Shown here: piece by piece, positions 54,701-62,192 of the stretch
Position numbering within the stretch: position 1 is the stretch's first letter
Layout: each line of letters starts with the position of its first letter
Origin: Aureispira sp. CCB-E
Lineage (GTDB): Bacteria; Bacteroidota; Bacteroidia; Chitinophagales; Saprospiraceae
NCBI RefSeq assembly: GCF_031326345.1
Contig: NZ_CP133671.1
Coordinates: 3,472,001 to 3,536,000, forward strand
Length of the DNA: 64,000 nt
Direction: 5' to 3'
Position numbers and translations under genes: made by a program
Notes under the pieces: model-generated
The model's database searches: none
Told to the model about the DNA's origin: nothing
The model's input: only the letters and a program-made list of their open reading frames with translations

Positions 54701-56762
54701 CTTCGGCTCCTGTCAAATCTCTCAAACGTCGTTTGATAGCAGCTTTAGCCTGATTGAGCGTAGCAAAAATACTGGTAATATTATCAATAATACGAGTAGT
54801 TTGCGTTGGGTCATCAATCTTAAGATTAGAAACAATTTCTATCAACAATTCCAGCTCTTTTCCAATGGCATCAATACGATCTTCGAGTTGCTTGCCTTGT
54901 CGACCTGTTTCTACCTGTTCAATCTCATCTTGCGCTTCTGAAACACGCTCTAGGTAAGGTTGTAGAGCATCATCTTTTAATAGAAAATCGACACACTCAT
55001 TAGACAATTTGGCATTGATTTCTGCGGCTTGGGTTTCCAGTTCTTCAATGAGTGGAATATCTGTATAACGCAATTCTCGCAGTGAAATAACCTCTCCTCG
55101 AATAACCCTCAAATCTGCCAAGTGCTGTACGAATTGGTCAATTTTTAAATAAGAAGTAGAGTTAATATCTTTGAATAATGCGACTGCTTTTTTTTGAGTT
55201 GCCCGAATAGCCTCCCTAGTACTTTTTTTGATGCTTTGGACTTTTTCAAATTCATCAATAGCCGTATTAGCAGATGTTTTGATGGCACTCAAAGGCTCCC
55301 CCAAATTAAAAGCTTCCTTATTGTTAATCCAATAGTAAGAATCTAACAATACATTGGCTCGCTTATTTAAGTCATAATATAAATCATTGTATGTATCGTC
55401 TTTGCCCAAAAGACTGAGTAACTCCTGAGCTTCAGCCATCGCTCGGACAATATCTTTATTCGATACTTTGTATAGGAAAGAGTCCGTGTATTCTGACGGA
55501 ATGATTTTTCCTTTGATATAAGGCGTTTGCCAAATTTGAATTAAATGATGGGATGTTTTAGCCTCTTCACTTCTAAAGTAGCACAGTTCTCCATTAGGAA
55601 ACAAGGTGTAACCATGACAAACAATAGGAGTGTTGACCGTTTGTTCGATAACATTATAAGACAACAAAATATACGAACCATCCGAAGGATTGTGAAAAAC
55701 ATAGAGGTGATCTTCTCCATTAGGAGATTGGATACGACGTTCAAACAGATTGCCCGTTCCAGAGGTTTTGTCAAACATTTTAAAGTCACCTGTTTGCAAA
55801 TAAAATCCATTAGAAAAAACCAATCCTTGTTTGCCTGGTAATAATACGCCTGAGTTTTCCAAAGCATCAACCCGTTGAACGGTTTGCAATTTTACATTAT
55901 AAATAAAATATCGAAAATCTTCTTGGTAAGGCTTAATTCGGATGGCAATAAGATTGTCCAAATCGGCATAACTAACCGTTGCATCGCTAATTTTTTGATT
56001 GGCATGCTTAACATCCTCTGCATAGATGCCTTTACCTGTATCGGTATTGTCTTCAATCTTGATGGTTAGATCGCCACCAACTGTTTCTACAAAAACTTTA
56101 TCTAAAATAGAAATATGGGGGTGTTCACCTTGGCGATACATTTCTAAGCGAACCGATTCCCATTTAAATTCAAATTGATCTGGATAGTAATACTTTTTAT
56201 CACCAGGGCTCGCATCATAAATTAATCTGTCCCCCTTAATTTCCCATTTAAAAGTTTTCTCGCTATTCCCATCTTTAAAAACCATGTAGAAGAAAGGATC
56301 GTTTTTATCCTTTGCAAATTTTAGAAAATAGACCTCTTTAGAGTAGCGGTATAAACTCTTAAAATCAGAGACAAATTTTTCATTGCCAACCGTCAATAAA
56401 TCCAAATTGGTTGCTTTAAAACTATGGTCGTCCTTAAACTCATAGATGCTAAAAACATCTTTTAGCTCAATATCTTTGAGCCCCATTCGGATGTTATAAC
56501 CAAAAATACAGGTATTGTTTAAAGCAAAAATATCTCTGGCGATGCATTCATGTTTGGTTTCAATGCGTTCGTTGCTAATAAGTTGCATTTCAATGGAGCC
56601 AAATACTTTTTTGCGCTCAGCATTCAACTGCTCCAAACGTTGTCGAAGGTCATCACCACTCTTGTTAAGCCGCCCTTTGATAATCTCATAGGTGCCACTT
56701 TCCAATTGCGTATTTTCCTCTTTTACTTCTACTTCTTCTATGTTTTTATTGTCATCAGCCAT
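51792..56762 (-). CDS. Giant AAA+ ATPase, DUF3686 type ('DNA repair ATPase')
   Basis: 1656 residues. The N-terminal about 500 residues form a beta-rich region with KHECIARDIFALNNTCIFGYNI, RMGLKDIELKDVFSIYEF and later IAIRIKPYQEDFRYFIYN, matching the DUF3686 family as I recall it. Long coiled-coil segments follow (about 500-900). The AAA+ ATPase domain is at about 1250-1480: Walker A in LLLISPPGYGKTTLMEYVADRLG (residue about 1283), Walker B in IMIYLDDIQHCNPEF (about 1345), and sensor-type VCVVMAGNPYTESGDKFQVPDMLANRSD. It is cytoplasmic. The DNA-repair name comes from annotation, not experiment that I know of. The gene lies in a six-gene minus-strand row with a flotillin. Confidence 0.88.
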   Translation of the reverse strand: MADDNKNIEEVEVKEENTQLESGTYEIIKGRLNKSGDDLRQRLEQLNAERKKVFGSIEMQLISNERIETKHECIARDIFALNNTCIFGYNIRMGLKDIELKDVFSIYEFKDDHSFKATNLDLLTVGNEKFVSDFKSLYRYSKEVYFLKFAKDKNDPFFYMVFKDGNSEKTFKWEIKGDRLIYDASPGDKKYYYPDQFEFKWESVRLEMYRQGEHPHISILDKVFVETVGGDLTIKIEDNTDTGKGIYAEDVKHANQKISDATVSYADLDNLIAIRIKPYQEDFRYFIYNVKLQTVQRVDALENSGVLLPGKQGLVFSNGFYLQTGDFKMFDKTSGTGNLFERRIQSPNGEDHLYVFHNPSDGSYILLSYNVIEQTVNTPIVCHGYTLFPNGELCYFRSEEAKTSHHLIQIWQTPYIKGKIIPSEYTDSFLYKVSNKDIVRAMAEAQELLSLLGKDDTYNDLYYDLNKRANVLLDSYYWINNKEAFNLGEPLSAIKTSANTAIDEFEKVQSIKKSTREAIRATQKKAVALFKDINSTSYLKIDQFVQHLADLRVIRGEVISLRELRYTDIPLIEELETQAAEINAKLSNECVDFLLKDDALQPYLERVSEAQDEIEQVETGRQGKQLEDRIDAIGKELELLIEIVSNLKIDDPTQTTRIIDNITSIFATLNQAKAAIKRRLRDLTGAEAVAEFAAQSKLLDQGLINYLDIADTVAKCDEYYTKMMIQIEELESKFAEFDEFIVKIADKREEINSAFESRRLSIIESINKRTSALQSAAERNLKGIQNRAKNFKEVNEINGFFASDLMIEKVRDTIQKLVELGDTNKADDIQTKLKTIKEDTIRQLRDKKDLFSGDGNSIKFGRHFFSVNKQKLGLSMTLKDGKMYYHLTGTGFYEEVVHEEFLKTKDVWEQGIVSENNAVYRAEYLAYVGFRQLQKENADLISEEVLPFVQKLINQRATKEEGYSKGIHDLDASKILEALLYLAKHIDLLVFDADARAMANLYWTKFISEENKTTFNKQLKSAGIILQVFPKTHEFDFLLHNLEEELTAFATQTKLFEKHLAPQAAHYLFKEISRQDHFIVSGDAHDLWVGFQEFLEKKNAMKHFTTALKSLDNNLVEQYQLTKKWLNAFVEQSENSDFPQYVNEVVTTILTENYQESHVVNVKTQQEITGLHGSHNVVGKGGTYHLNYNEFMQKLDHYTRSVVTQYEQFVEMKRRLANDFKEELRLSEFQPRVLSSFVRNKLIDQLYLPIFGDNLAKQIGTVGDTTRTDRMGMLLLISPPGYGKTTLMEYVADRLGLIFMKINGPAIGHHVISLDPREANNAAAAKELEKLNLALEMGDNIMIYLDDIQHCNPEFLQKFISLTDGQRKIEGIYKGITKTYDLRGKRVCVVMAGNPYTESGDKFQVPDMLANRSDIYNLGDIIGDTKDVFELSYIENSLTSNAILQKMSAKSAKDIYSVVKIAQTGSREGVEFEGNHTNQEISEYVEVIKRMLTIRDAILKVNLEYIRSAAMEDTHRTEPAFKLQGSYRNMNKLAEKVTPITNDQELKTLIISHYEGESQTLTSGAESNMLKFKEMIGALTEEEALRWEQIKKAFNKDRMLQGSKNDPMVQVVAQLSQFSEHLKDIHHSIQEGIEKGATISDAKPAKKSGGISFRKK

Positions 56763-56796
56763 GATTGAATTGTTTTGTGTTGGGTTGTTTTGATGT

Positions 56797-57408
56797 TTAT
56801 TGTTTAGGCATTTGGAAAGAGCAAATTAAGCGTCCAAAATCACGTTTAGTATCCTTTCGTGTTTGAATTGCTGTTTCTTTGGTGTCTCCAAGTTGATTGC
56901 AATGAACATATAAAATATAAAGACAATCCTCAGAAAGAATACAACGAATTTTGTTGCTAGAAAAGCCCCAATATCCCTCATAGTTTTGAAATTTAGAGGT
57001 TTGTATTAAATCTACAAAAGGATAGGTTTGCTTAATTTTGCCCATTTTTAAGGTGTCTGAAAAGATGCAATTAGAATCAATAGGAAAATAATCCTCTAAG
57101 ATGTATCGAATCAAAGATGCTGTTGGAGTTGTTTTATCAAACTCCTTAATGGCACTTGTTTCGATTACACGAATGCTAACTAGACCTTTTTTTCCATTAA
57201 ACTGTATATTATCCCAAGGTTTCTGGTAACGGCTTTTGTCTTTAGGTTTATTTACAATGTTATCAGCAATTACACAAACGGATGCCCCTTTGGAAAGAGG
57301 AATACGTTGATATGCTTGAGCCTGGCTTTTTTCTTGATGCAAGAACATCAAGAAAAAAGCTAGGAAAATAACATAAGCAGATTTTTGTATCTGAATCATT
57401 TGTAACAA
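56797..57408 (-). CDS. Small exported protein in the flotillin cluster
   Basis: 203 residues with a signal peptide (hydrophobic core about 9-24, ending QAQA). The mature part has no motif I recognise. It is mixed alpha/beta with YEGYWGFSSNKIRCILSEDCLYILYV as the most conserved-looking stretch, and two cysteines there. The start is 6 bases after the stop of the calpain-like gene, and the next gene, the AAA+ ATPase, starts 34 bases after its own stop. This tight spacing suggests one operon. The role is unknown; an envelope-localised partner of the calpain-like protein is possible. Confidence 0.7.
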   Translation of the reverse strand: MLQMIQIQKSAYVIFLAFFLMFLHQEKSQAQAYQRIPLSKGASVCVIADNIVNKPKDKSRYQKPWDNIQFNGKKGLVSIRVIETSAIKEFDKTTPTASLIRYILEDYFPIDSNCIFSDTLKMGKIKQTYPFVDLIQTSKFQNYEGYWGFSSNKIRCILSEDCLYILYVHCNQLGDTKETAIQTRKDTKRDFGRLICSFQMPKQ

Positions 57409-57414
57409 GTTCTT

Positions 57415-60156
57415 TTAAGGATTTATAATAGATAAATTAACTCTATCAAAATACTCTTTTAAGACCTCGTAAGTAATCGTCTGTTCTGCATTGAGGCGAA
57501 CGGTTTTGTTGAGAAAACCATCTCTCAATTTGTTATTTTTATCTTTATGATCAGCAATTTCAACTATGTTTTCTTTGAGATCTGTAATGCGTGTTCCCAA
57601 ACGTCGAACAGCCCTACTTCTCAACTCTCCATTCGGTTTCCATTTATTATCGTTGTTGTCCAAGACTAGATCAGCAATCCAATCATTCCAGTTACCGATT
57701 CTGCGACTAAATCTAGAAGCAATGAGGGTGTTTTCATTAATAGCTTTGATCGCGTTATCCATTGCTGTTTTTTTACTCTTGTCAACACTTGCATTGGTTG
57801 TATAATCTTTTTCAAGTGCCTCAATCGCTGTGATCAAATTGGTTACATCTATTTTTACCGATTCAGAAAATAGTCCTTGTTCTCGTTCTGAATCACCATG
57901 AGGGTTTCGAATCGTAACAGTATTGTTCGTTGCATCAACCAAAGAATAGGCATGGTTAAAACTCATGTAATGGTGGGCATCAATGGGCAAAATATCGTGA
58001 TCTCCCAAAGTATAGCCTTTATATTTGTCTGGAGAACTAACGTGAATTTCATAATCTGCATCATTCGCAGCTTTGACCACTTTTTTTAAGACATCTAGTT
58101 TGATATTAGACAATACAATCGGGTTGGTAACGGTTTCTGTTGGGTTTTCTTGAACAATTGCCCCATTCGCATCTAAATAAATTTCTTTAGGAGTTTTTAC
58201 TTTATTTCCTAATAGAACCTCTAAAGCTTGAGTAGTAGAACCACCTTCTATTTTTATCAAATTTCCACCTGGATCTGTTTTGTCACTTCCTAATAGTTTG
58301 GCGTAAGCTTTTTCTATAATGGCGACCCAAATATCATCACCATATTGTGCCGCAGGAGTAGAATCTACATATCCTGGCATTTTCTTAATAATCAACTTTT
58401 TGTCTACCTCCACTTTAATTGGCACTCCTCCTTGATGAAGCGTAACAACACATTTGTCTCCTTGGTCATCAATCATACTTCGAAGCAAGTCTGAATTGTC
58501 TTTAGTTAAAGAAATTAAAGCAGACATTAAGTAGCAATCTCCAACCTGACCCTGTTTAACATCTGTTTTTTGAGGACCATCCTTAAAAACAGGTTTGCCT
58601 GTATCTTCAAAGTCAAAGGTAGTAGCTATCGTTTTATCTTTGAATTTATTTTTTTCATCCAAGGATACTATATTTTCGCCTTCTGCAAATTCCATGGTGC
58701 CATCGCCACCTGTTTTGTCAACAGCATCTTGGATGGATTGTAAGGTATATTTAATCGTACTAATAGTCGAGATCGTAGGGTCTTGCTCTGATACGATATG
58801 ATTTTGCAAACTCTTATAATCCGTTCTTTTCCATTGTGTGTAATACTTATTTTTAGCCCCTTCAGGATTATTGGTCTCATAAGAAGCAACAGCAGCTTTT
58901 AAGGCATTCCAAGGAGTATCCCATTCGGCTTGAGCTTGCGCACAAATAGGGTTGATTCTATCAAGCACGGCTTTCCACTCTTGAAAGGTATTGAATGTGA
59001 CCGAACCATCGAAGTAGGCATTCGTTTCTGTCAAGATAGGATCAAGTGTAGCGTTGTGCCTAACAACCATTTCTTTTAAAGCATTGGATTGCTTGATTAA
59101 GTCTTCTGGAATGCTTTTAGCAATCAATTCAGCCATCACCAGTACTTTAAAATCTGCTATTGCATTGATCTGATTGTTGATTGTTGTCAATACATTCTGA
59201 CTATCTGTACATTGTTTCTTGTAAGCCTGATTTAGTGTGTTGCTTAGTTGAACCGTTTCTGTATCTTCAACCAATGCTCCCAAACCATTTAGAATATCGT
59301 TATAATAAGAAATAGAAGCCAGCGCTCGTCGCAAAATATAAGCAATACTGGAACATTCATCAACTAAATTTTCCAAATCTCCGAAAGGAAGTGTTTGTAA
59401 GTTAAGCCCTCCTTGAATTTTCTGAACAAAAGGAATTTTATGCAATTCTTTTTCAAAATCGACAACAACAACCTCACCATCCTTGATGCTTAAACTAGGA
59501 CAAATGACGGTCATATCTTTCTCAGAAAGATTACTATAGTCAAGATTCATTGTTTTTGCCCAGCGGGTATAATTTTCGACTGTATCTTTTATTGCTTTAT
59601 CAGAAGAAACATCGACATTGCTACTAGGAATATACATAACTCGCTCTGAAGAATAGGTGCCAATTTTTACAGATGCCGTTGTTTTTGCAGCAAGCCCTGT
59701 AAAATCTATGGGGATAGATGCCTTGATGATTTTGCCTTGGCGGCTAACATTATTTAGTTGCGCATTTTCTTCTTTGCCATTTGAGTAGACGACTTTTTTG
59801 TCAAGCGAATCAATGCTGCAAGTAGTAGTATCTGTTTCTATTTGTATTTGAATGGCTCCTTTGGGGAGGACGAAACGCCTTGCACCTTTATATTCTAAAG
59901 GTTCTAAAATACGAACACTTGTAATGTTACAGGTTGTTGGTTCTTTATCGGTATCATCATTGGTAGCCAAAGAGATATCCGTCGATTTTGCTTGATAAGA
60001 TTTTATAATAGGAATCGTAATCTTGCGAACTTCTAACAATTGCTGATTAAGTTCATTTAAATTCGTGTGTAAATCTGAGTTGTAATTTTTTAGAAAAACT
60101 TGAATTAGTTTTTGAAACTTAATAATGTCTTTGTGAAATGCTTCGTTATTAGGCAT
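57415..60156 (-). CDS. Calpain-like cysteine protease (C2 family) protein
   Basis: 913 residues. The first about 520 have no recognised domain; they contain Thr/Asp-rich and helical sections (for example LENLVDECSSIAYILRRAL). Residues about 522-770 form a calpain catalytic domain: KQGQVGDCYLMSALISL with Q535 and C541, then NHAYSLVDATNNTVTIRNPHG with H735 and N751. All three catalytic residues are present, so the protease is likely active. The C-terminal about 140 residues are helical. No signal peptide is seen, so a cytoplasmic or membrane-attached location is inferred. Bacterial calpains are uncommon and poorly studied. It sits 6 bases before a small exported protein gene. Confidence 0.9.
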   Translation of the reverse strand: MPNNEAFHKDIIKFQKLIQVFLKNYNSDLHTNLNELNQQLLEVRKITIPIIKSYQAKSTDISLATNDDTDKEPTTCNITSVRILEPLEYKGARRFVLPKGAIQIQIETDTTTCSIDSLDKKVVYSNGKEENAQLNNVSRQGKIIKASIPIDFTGLAAKTTASVKIGTYSSERVMYIPSSNVDVSSDKAIKDTVENYTRWAKTMNLDYSNLSEKDMTVICPSLSIKDGEVVVVDFEKELHKIPFVQKIQGGLNLQTLPFGDLENLVDECSSIAYILRRALASISYYNDILNGLGALVEDTETVQLSNTLNQAYKKQCTDSQNVLTTINNQINAIADFKVLVMAELIAKSIPEDLIKQSNALKEMVVRHNATLDPILTETNAYFDGSVTFNTFQEWKAVLDRINPICAQAQAEWDTPWNALKAAVASYETNNPEGAKNKYYTQWKRTDYKSLQNHIVSEQDPTISTISTIKYTLQSIQDAVDKTGGDGTMEFAEGENIVSLDEKNKFKDKTIATTFDFEDTGKPVFKDGPQKTDVKQGQVGDCYLMSALISLTKDNSDLLRSMIDDQGDKCVVTLHQGGVPIKVEVDKKLIIKKMPGYVDSTPAAQYGDDIWVAIIEKAYAKLLGSDKTDPGGNLIKIEGGSTTQALEVLLGNKVKTPKEIYLDANGAIVQENPTETVTNPIVLSNIKLDVLKKVVKAANDADYEIHVSSPDKYKGYTLGDHDILPIDAHHYMSFNHAYSLVDATNNTVTIRNPHGDSEREQGLFSESVKIDVTNLITAIEALEKDYTTNASVDKSKKTAMDNAIKAINENTLIASRFSRRIGNWNDWIADLVLDNNDNKWKPNGELRSRAVRRLGTRITDLKENIVEIADHKDKNNKLRDGFLNKTVRLNAEQTITYEVLKEYFDRVNLSIINP

Positions 60157-60244
60157 GGTGTACTACAATTAAAAATGTCTTTTGTTAATGAAAATTTAGG
60201 ATTGAACAACCTCAAAGAAATAAATTTGTATAGGACAAATCATT

Positions 60245-62080
60245 TTATTCCCATGTAGGAGTATTGTTATATTTTAAATATAGTTGTTGTATAATTTTGT
60301 TGAATTTATCAATTTTTTGTTTTTGTAAAATAGTGTCTACTTGTTGGACAAAACGGAATTCTGTTTTGTCTAAGTTTTTCTTAGCCAATAAACCTTCAAA
60401 TATTGTGGCAATGAGTAGTTCTGCTTTACTTGGAACGGCAGCCTTAAAATACAAATCAATAAAATAAAAAAGATTATTAAAACTAGTTGCAGTCGTATCT
60501 AATGGAAATTTAGACCTAAAATCCTCCAAAAGCGCAATAACTTGATGGTTTTTATCACTGTTGTGCAAATCATTAGCCAGCATAATAACCGACCACATAT
60601 ATTGATTGAAAGGAGAATAATCTTCTTTGGCAATTGTTTCCATTAAAGGCCATTCCAAATCTTTGGTAATAATATCATAACGTTTTTCTATCTCTTCGTC
60701 ACTTGGAATGGTATAGGTTTCGTGATCAAGTCGATAGATAGTCCCAAAAGGGTGGAGCTGCTCTTTTATAGCTAAATTTTTAGTAAATGAAAGATACCCC
60801 ATTTTAAAATCGTATAAAAAGCAGAGTGGTCGTTGATTATAAGCCCAAATAAAGAGGCTAATCCATTCATTTTTTATTAAATAATTGCCTTTGATCTCAA
60901 TGCTTAATTGCTTTTCTCCTTCCAAAGGAAGTTGAATGGTCTTTGATTCAAAAGTTTTAACCTCATTTTCTTTTTCTAAAATCAGTTGTAAATGGTCAAT
61001 CTTAGAGTATTTATCATTGTCGTTAACTAAAATATAGTCGTTATTATTTTTGTAATAAAGCGTAGGATCGAAAGGAAGCGTAATGGGATTATCGTGAATT
61101 TTTTTATTCTGTACATAATCAATATAACGCCATAAACTCAATTGATACGCATCTGTTACCAAAACATCTGGACGAACCTTGTGCACTTGCTGCAAATAGA
61201 ACATTGGCAAAGAAGTGTTGTCACCATACGTCCACAAGATCGCATTGGGAGGGCAACTTTTTAACATATTACTTGCAAAAGCCAAAGTCGCCTCGGTATA
61301 CAGATTTGTATTTTTAAAAACTTTTAAAGCTTCTTTGTGTTTGACGTGTGAAGCTAAGTTTTGATATTGTATCACTACCTCATTGGAATATTTCGTAAAG
61401 ATATTACCTGTAATTGTACTCCAATTGGGATTTTGAAGATGTGTTTGATAGAAATAATGAATCGCTTTATCGCTAATAGACTGATATAAGTGGATACGCT
61501 CAGAGCTAGCGACATCTGTGCTTAAAAAATCTTCAGAAAGCGCATAATAAACGGTGCCAGGGTCAGACAGTAGAATTTTGGCATAATCAGAGTAAGCCCT
61601 TCCCAAAGAGTAACATTCAAAATCCTCTAATGTGCGTTGATTTTCAATAGAGGCATACCACTTAATCACTTCTTGGTACCAGCCATTATACCCGTAAAAT
61701 AGATGGACATTATAAGGATCTTGCTGACCATCACTTCGATAAGGCGACAAAAGATGCTGATTTGATATTGTTGTGTTGTCAGCTCCTTTGATTGTAAATT
61801 GCACAACATTGTATTTTTGTTCTTTTGCGGTCCAAAAAAGTTGCCTTTGCTGGAAATCGTAATGAAGAGCAGATAAGTCCCAAGTAGCAATACTTACCCA
61901 ATACCCATCTATGCGTTTTTCAATATTCAATTTAGTGCCTGGTCCAAAATTGACAGCACAAAGATCCGTCGTATGAATAAGAGTTTCTACTACTTCTTGA
62001 TATTTTGGAAAAGTAGCAGCATGAGCATTTGTCAAACAACTTATTGTAAATAGAATAAATATGAAAAGGCGTTGTAGCAT
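60245..62080 (-). CDS. Exported protein with a DUF2723-tail-like domain
   Basis: 611 residues, signal peptide at 1-21 (ending AHA). The middle has KSCPPNAILWTYGDNTSLPMFYLQQVHKVRPDVLVTD, which closely resembles the soluble C-terminal part of DUF2723 membrane proteins (O-mannosyltransferase-like), where it reads PPNAILFTxGDNDTFPLWYLQ. Here the membrane part is missing. The remainder is helical and TPR-like (SEDFLSTDVASSERIHLY, ALLEDFRSKFPLDTTATSFNNLFYFIDLYFKAAVPSKAELL). It is envelope-located by prediction. The gene starts 112 bases after the flotillin stop and ends 88 bases before the calpain-like start. Confidence 0.72.
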   Translation of the reverse strand: MLQRLFIFILFTISCLTNAHAATFPKYQEVVETLIHTTDLCAVNFGPGTKLNIEKRIDGYWVSIATWDLSALHYDFQQRQLFWTAKEQKYNVVQFTIKGADNTTISNQHLLSPYRSDGQQDPYNVHLFYGYNGWYQEVIKWYASIENQRTLEDFECYSLGRAYSDYAKILLSDPGTVYYALSEDFLSTDVASSERIHLYQSISDKAIHYFYQTHLQNPNWSTITGNIFTKYSNEVVIQYQNLASHVKHKEALKVFKNTNLYTEATLAFASNMLKSCPPNAILWTYGDNTSLPMFYLQQVHKVRPDVLVTDAYQLSLWRYIDYVQNKKIHDNPITLPFDPTLYYKNNNDYILVNDNDKYSKIDHLQLILEKENEVKTFESKTIQLPLEGEKQLSIEIKGNYLIKNEWISLFIWAYNQRPLCFLYDFKMGYLSFTKNLAIKEQLHPFGTIYRLDHETYTIPSDEEIEKRYDIITKDLEWPLMETIAKEDYSPFNQYMWSVIMLANDLHNSDKNHQVIALLEDFRSKFPLDTTATSFNNLFYFIDLYFKAAVPSKAELLIATIFEGLLAKKNLDKTEFRFVQQVDTILQKQKIDKFNKIIQQLYLKYNNTPTWE

Positions 62081-62109
62081 ATAGGTATCTATAGAAGTTT
62101 TGAAAAGAG

Positions 62110-62132
62110 GAGGAGATGCTTAGCATCTCCTC
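62110..62132 (-). terminator. Internal hairpin between flotillin and the DUF2723-tail-like gene
   Basis: GAGGAGATGCT (62110-62120) and AGCATCTCCTC (62122-62132) pair perfectly; the real loop is about five bases. On the minus strand it is followed by CTCTTTTC. A leaky terminator here would let the flotillin be made in excess of the downstream genes. Confidence 0.55.
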
Positions 62133-62192
62133 ATTTATCATCAGAGCATATCTAGTTATTGTATCGACTAGTAGGACTCTTGGTTATAAGCT

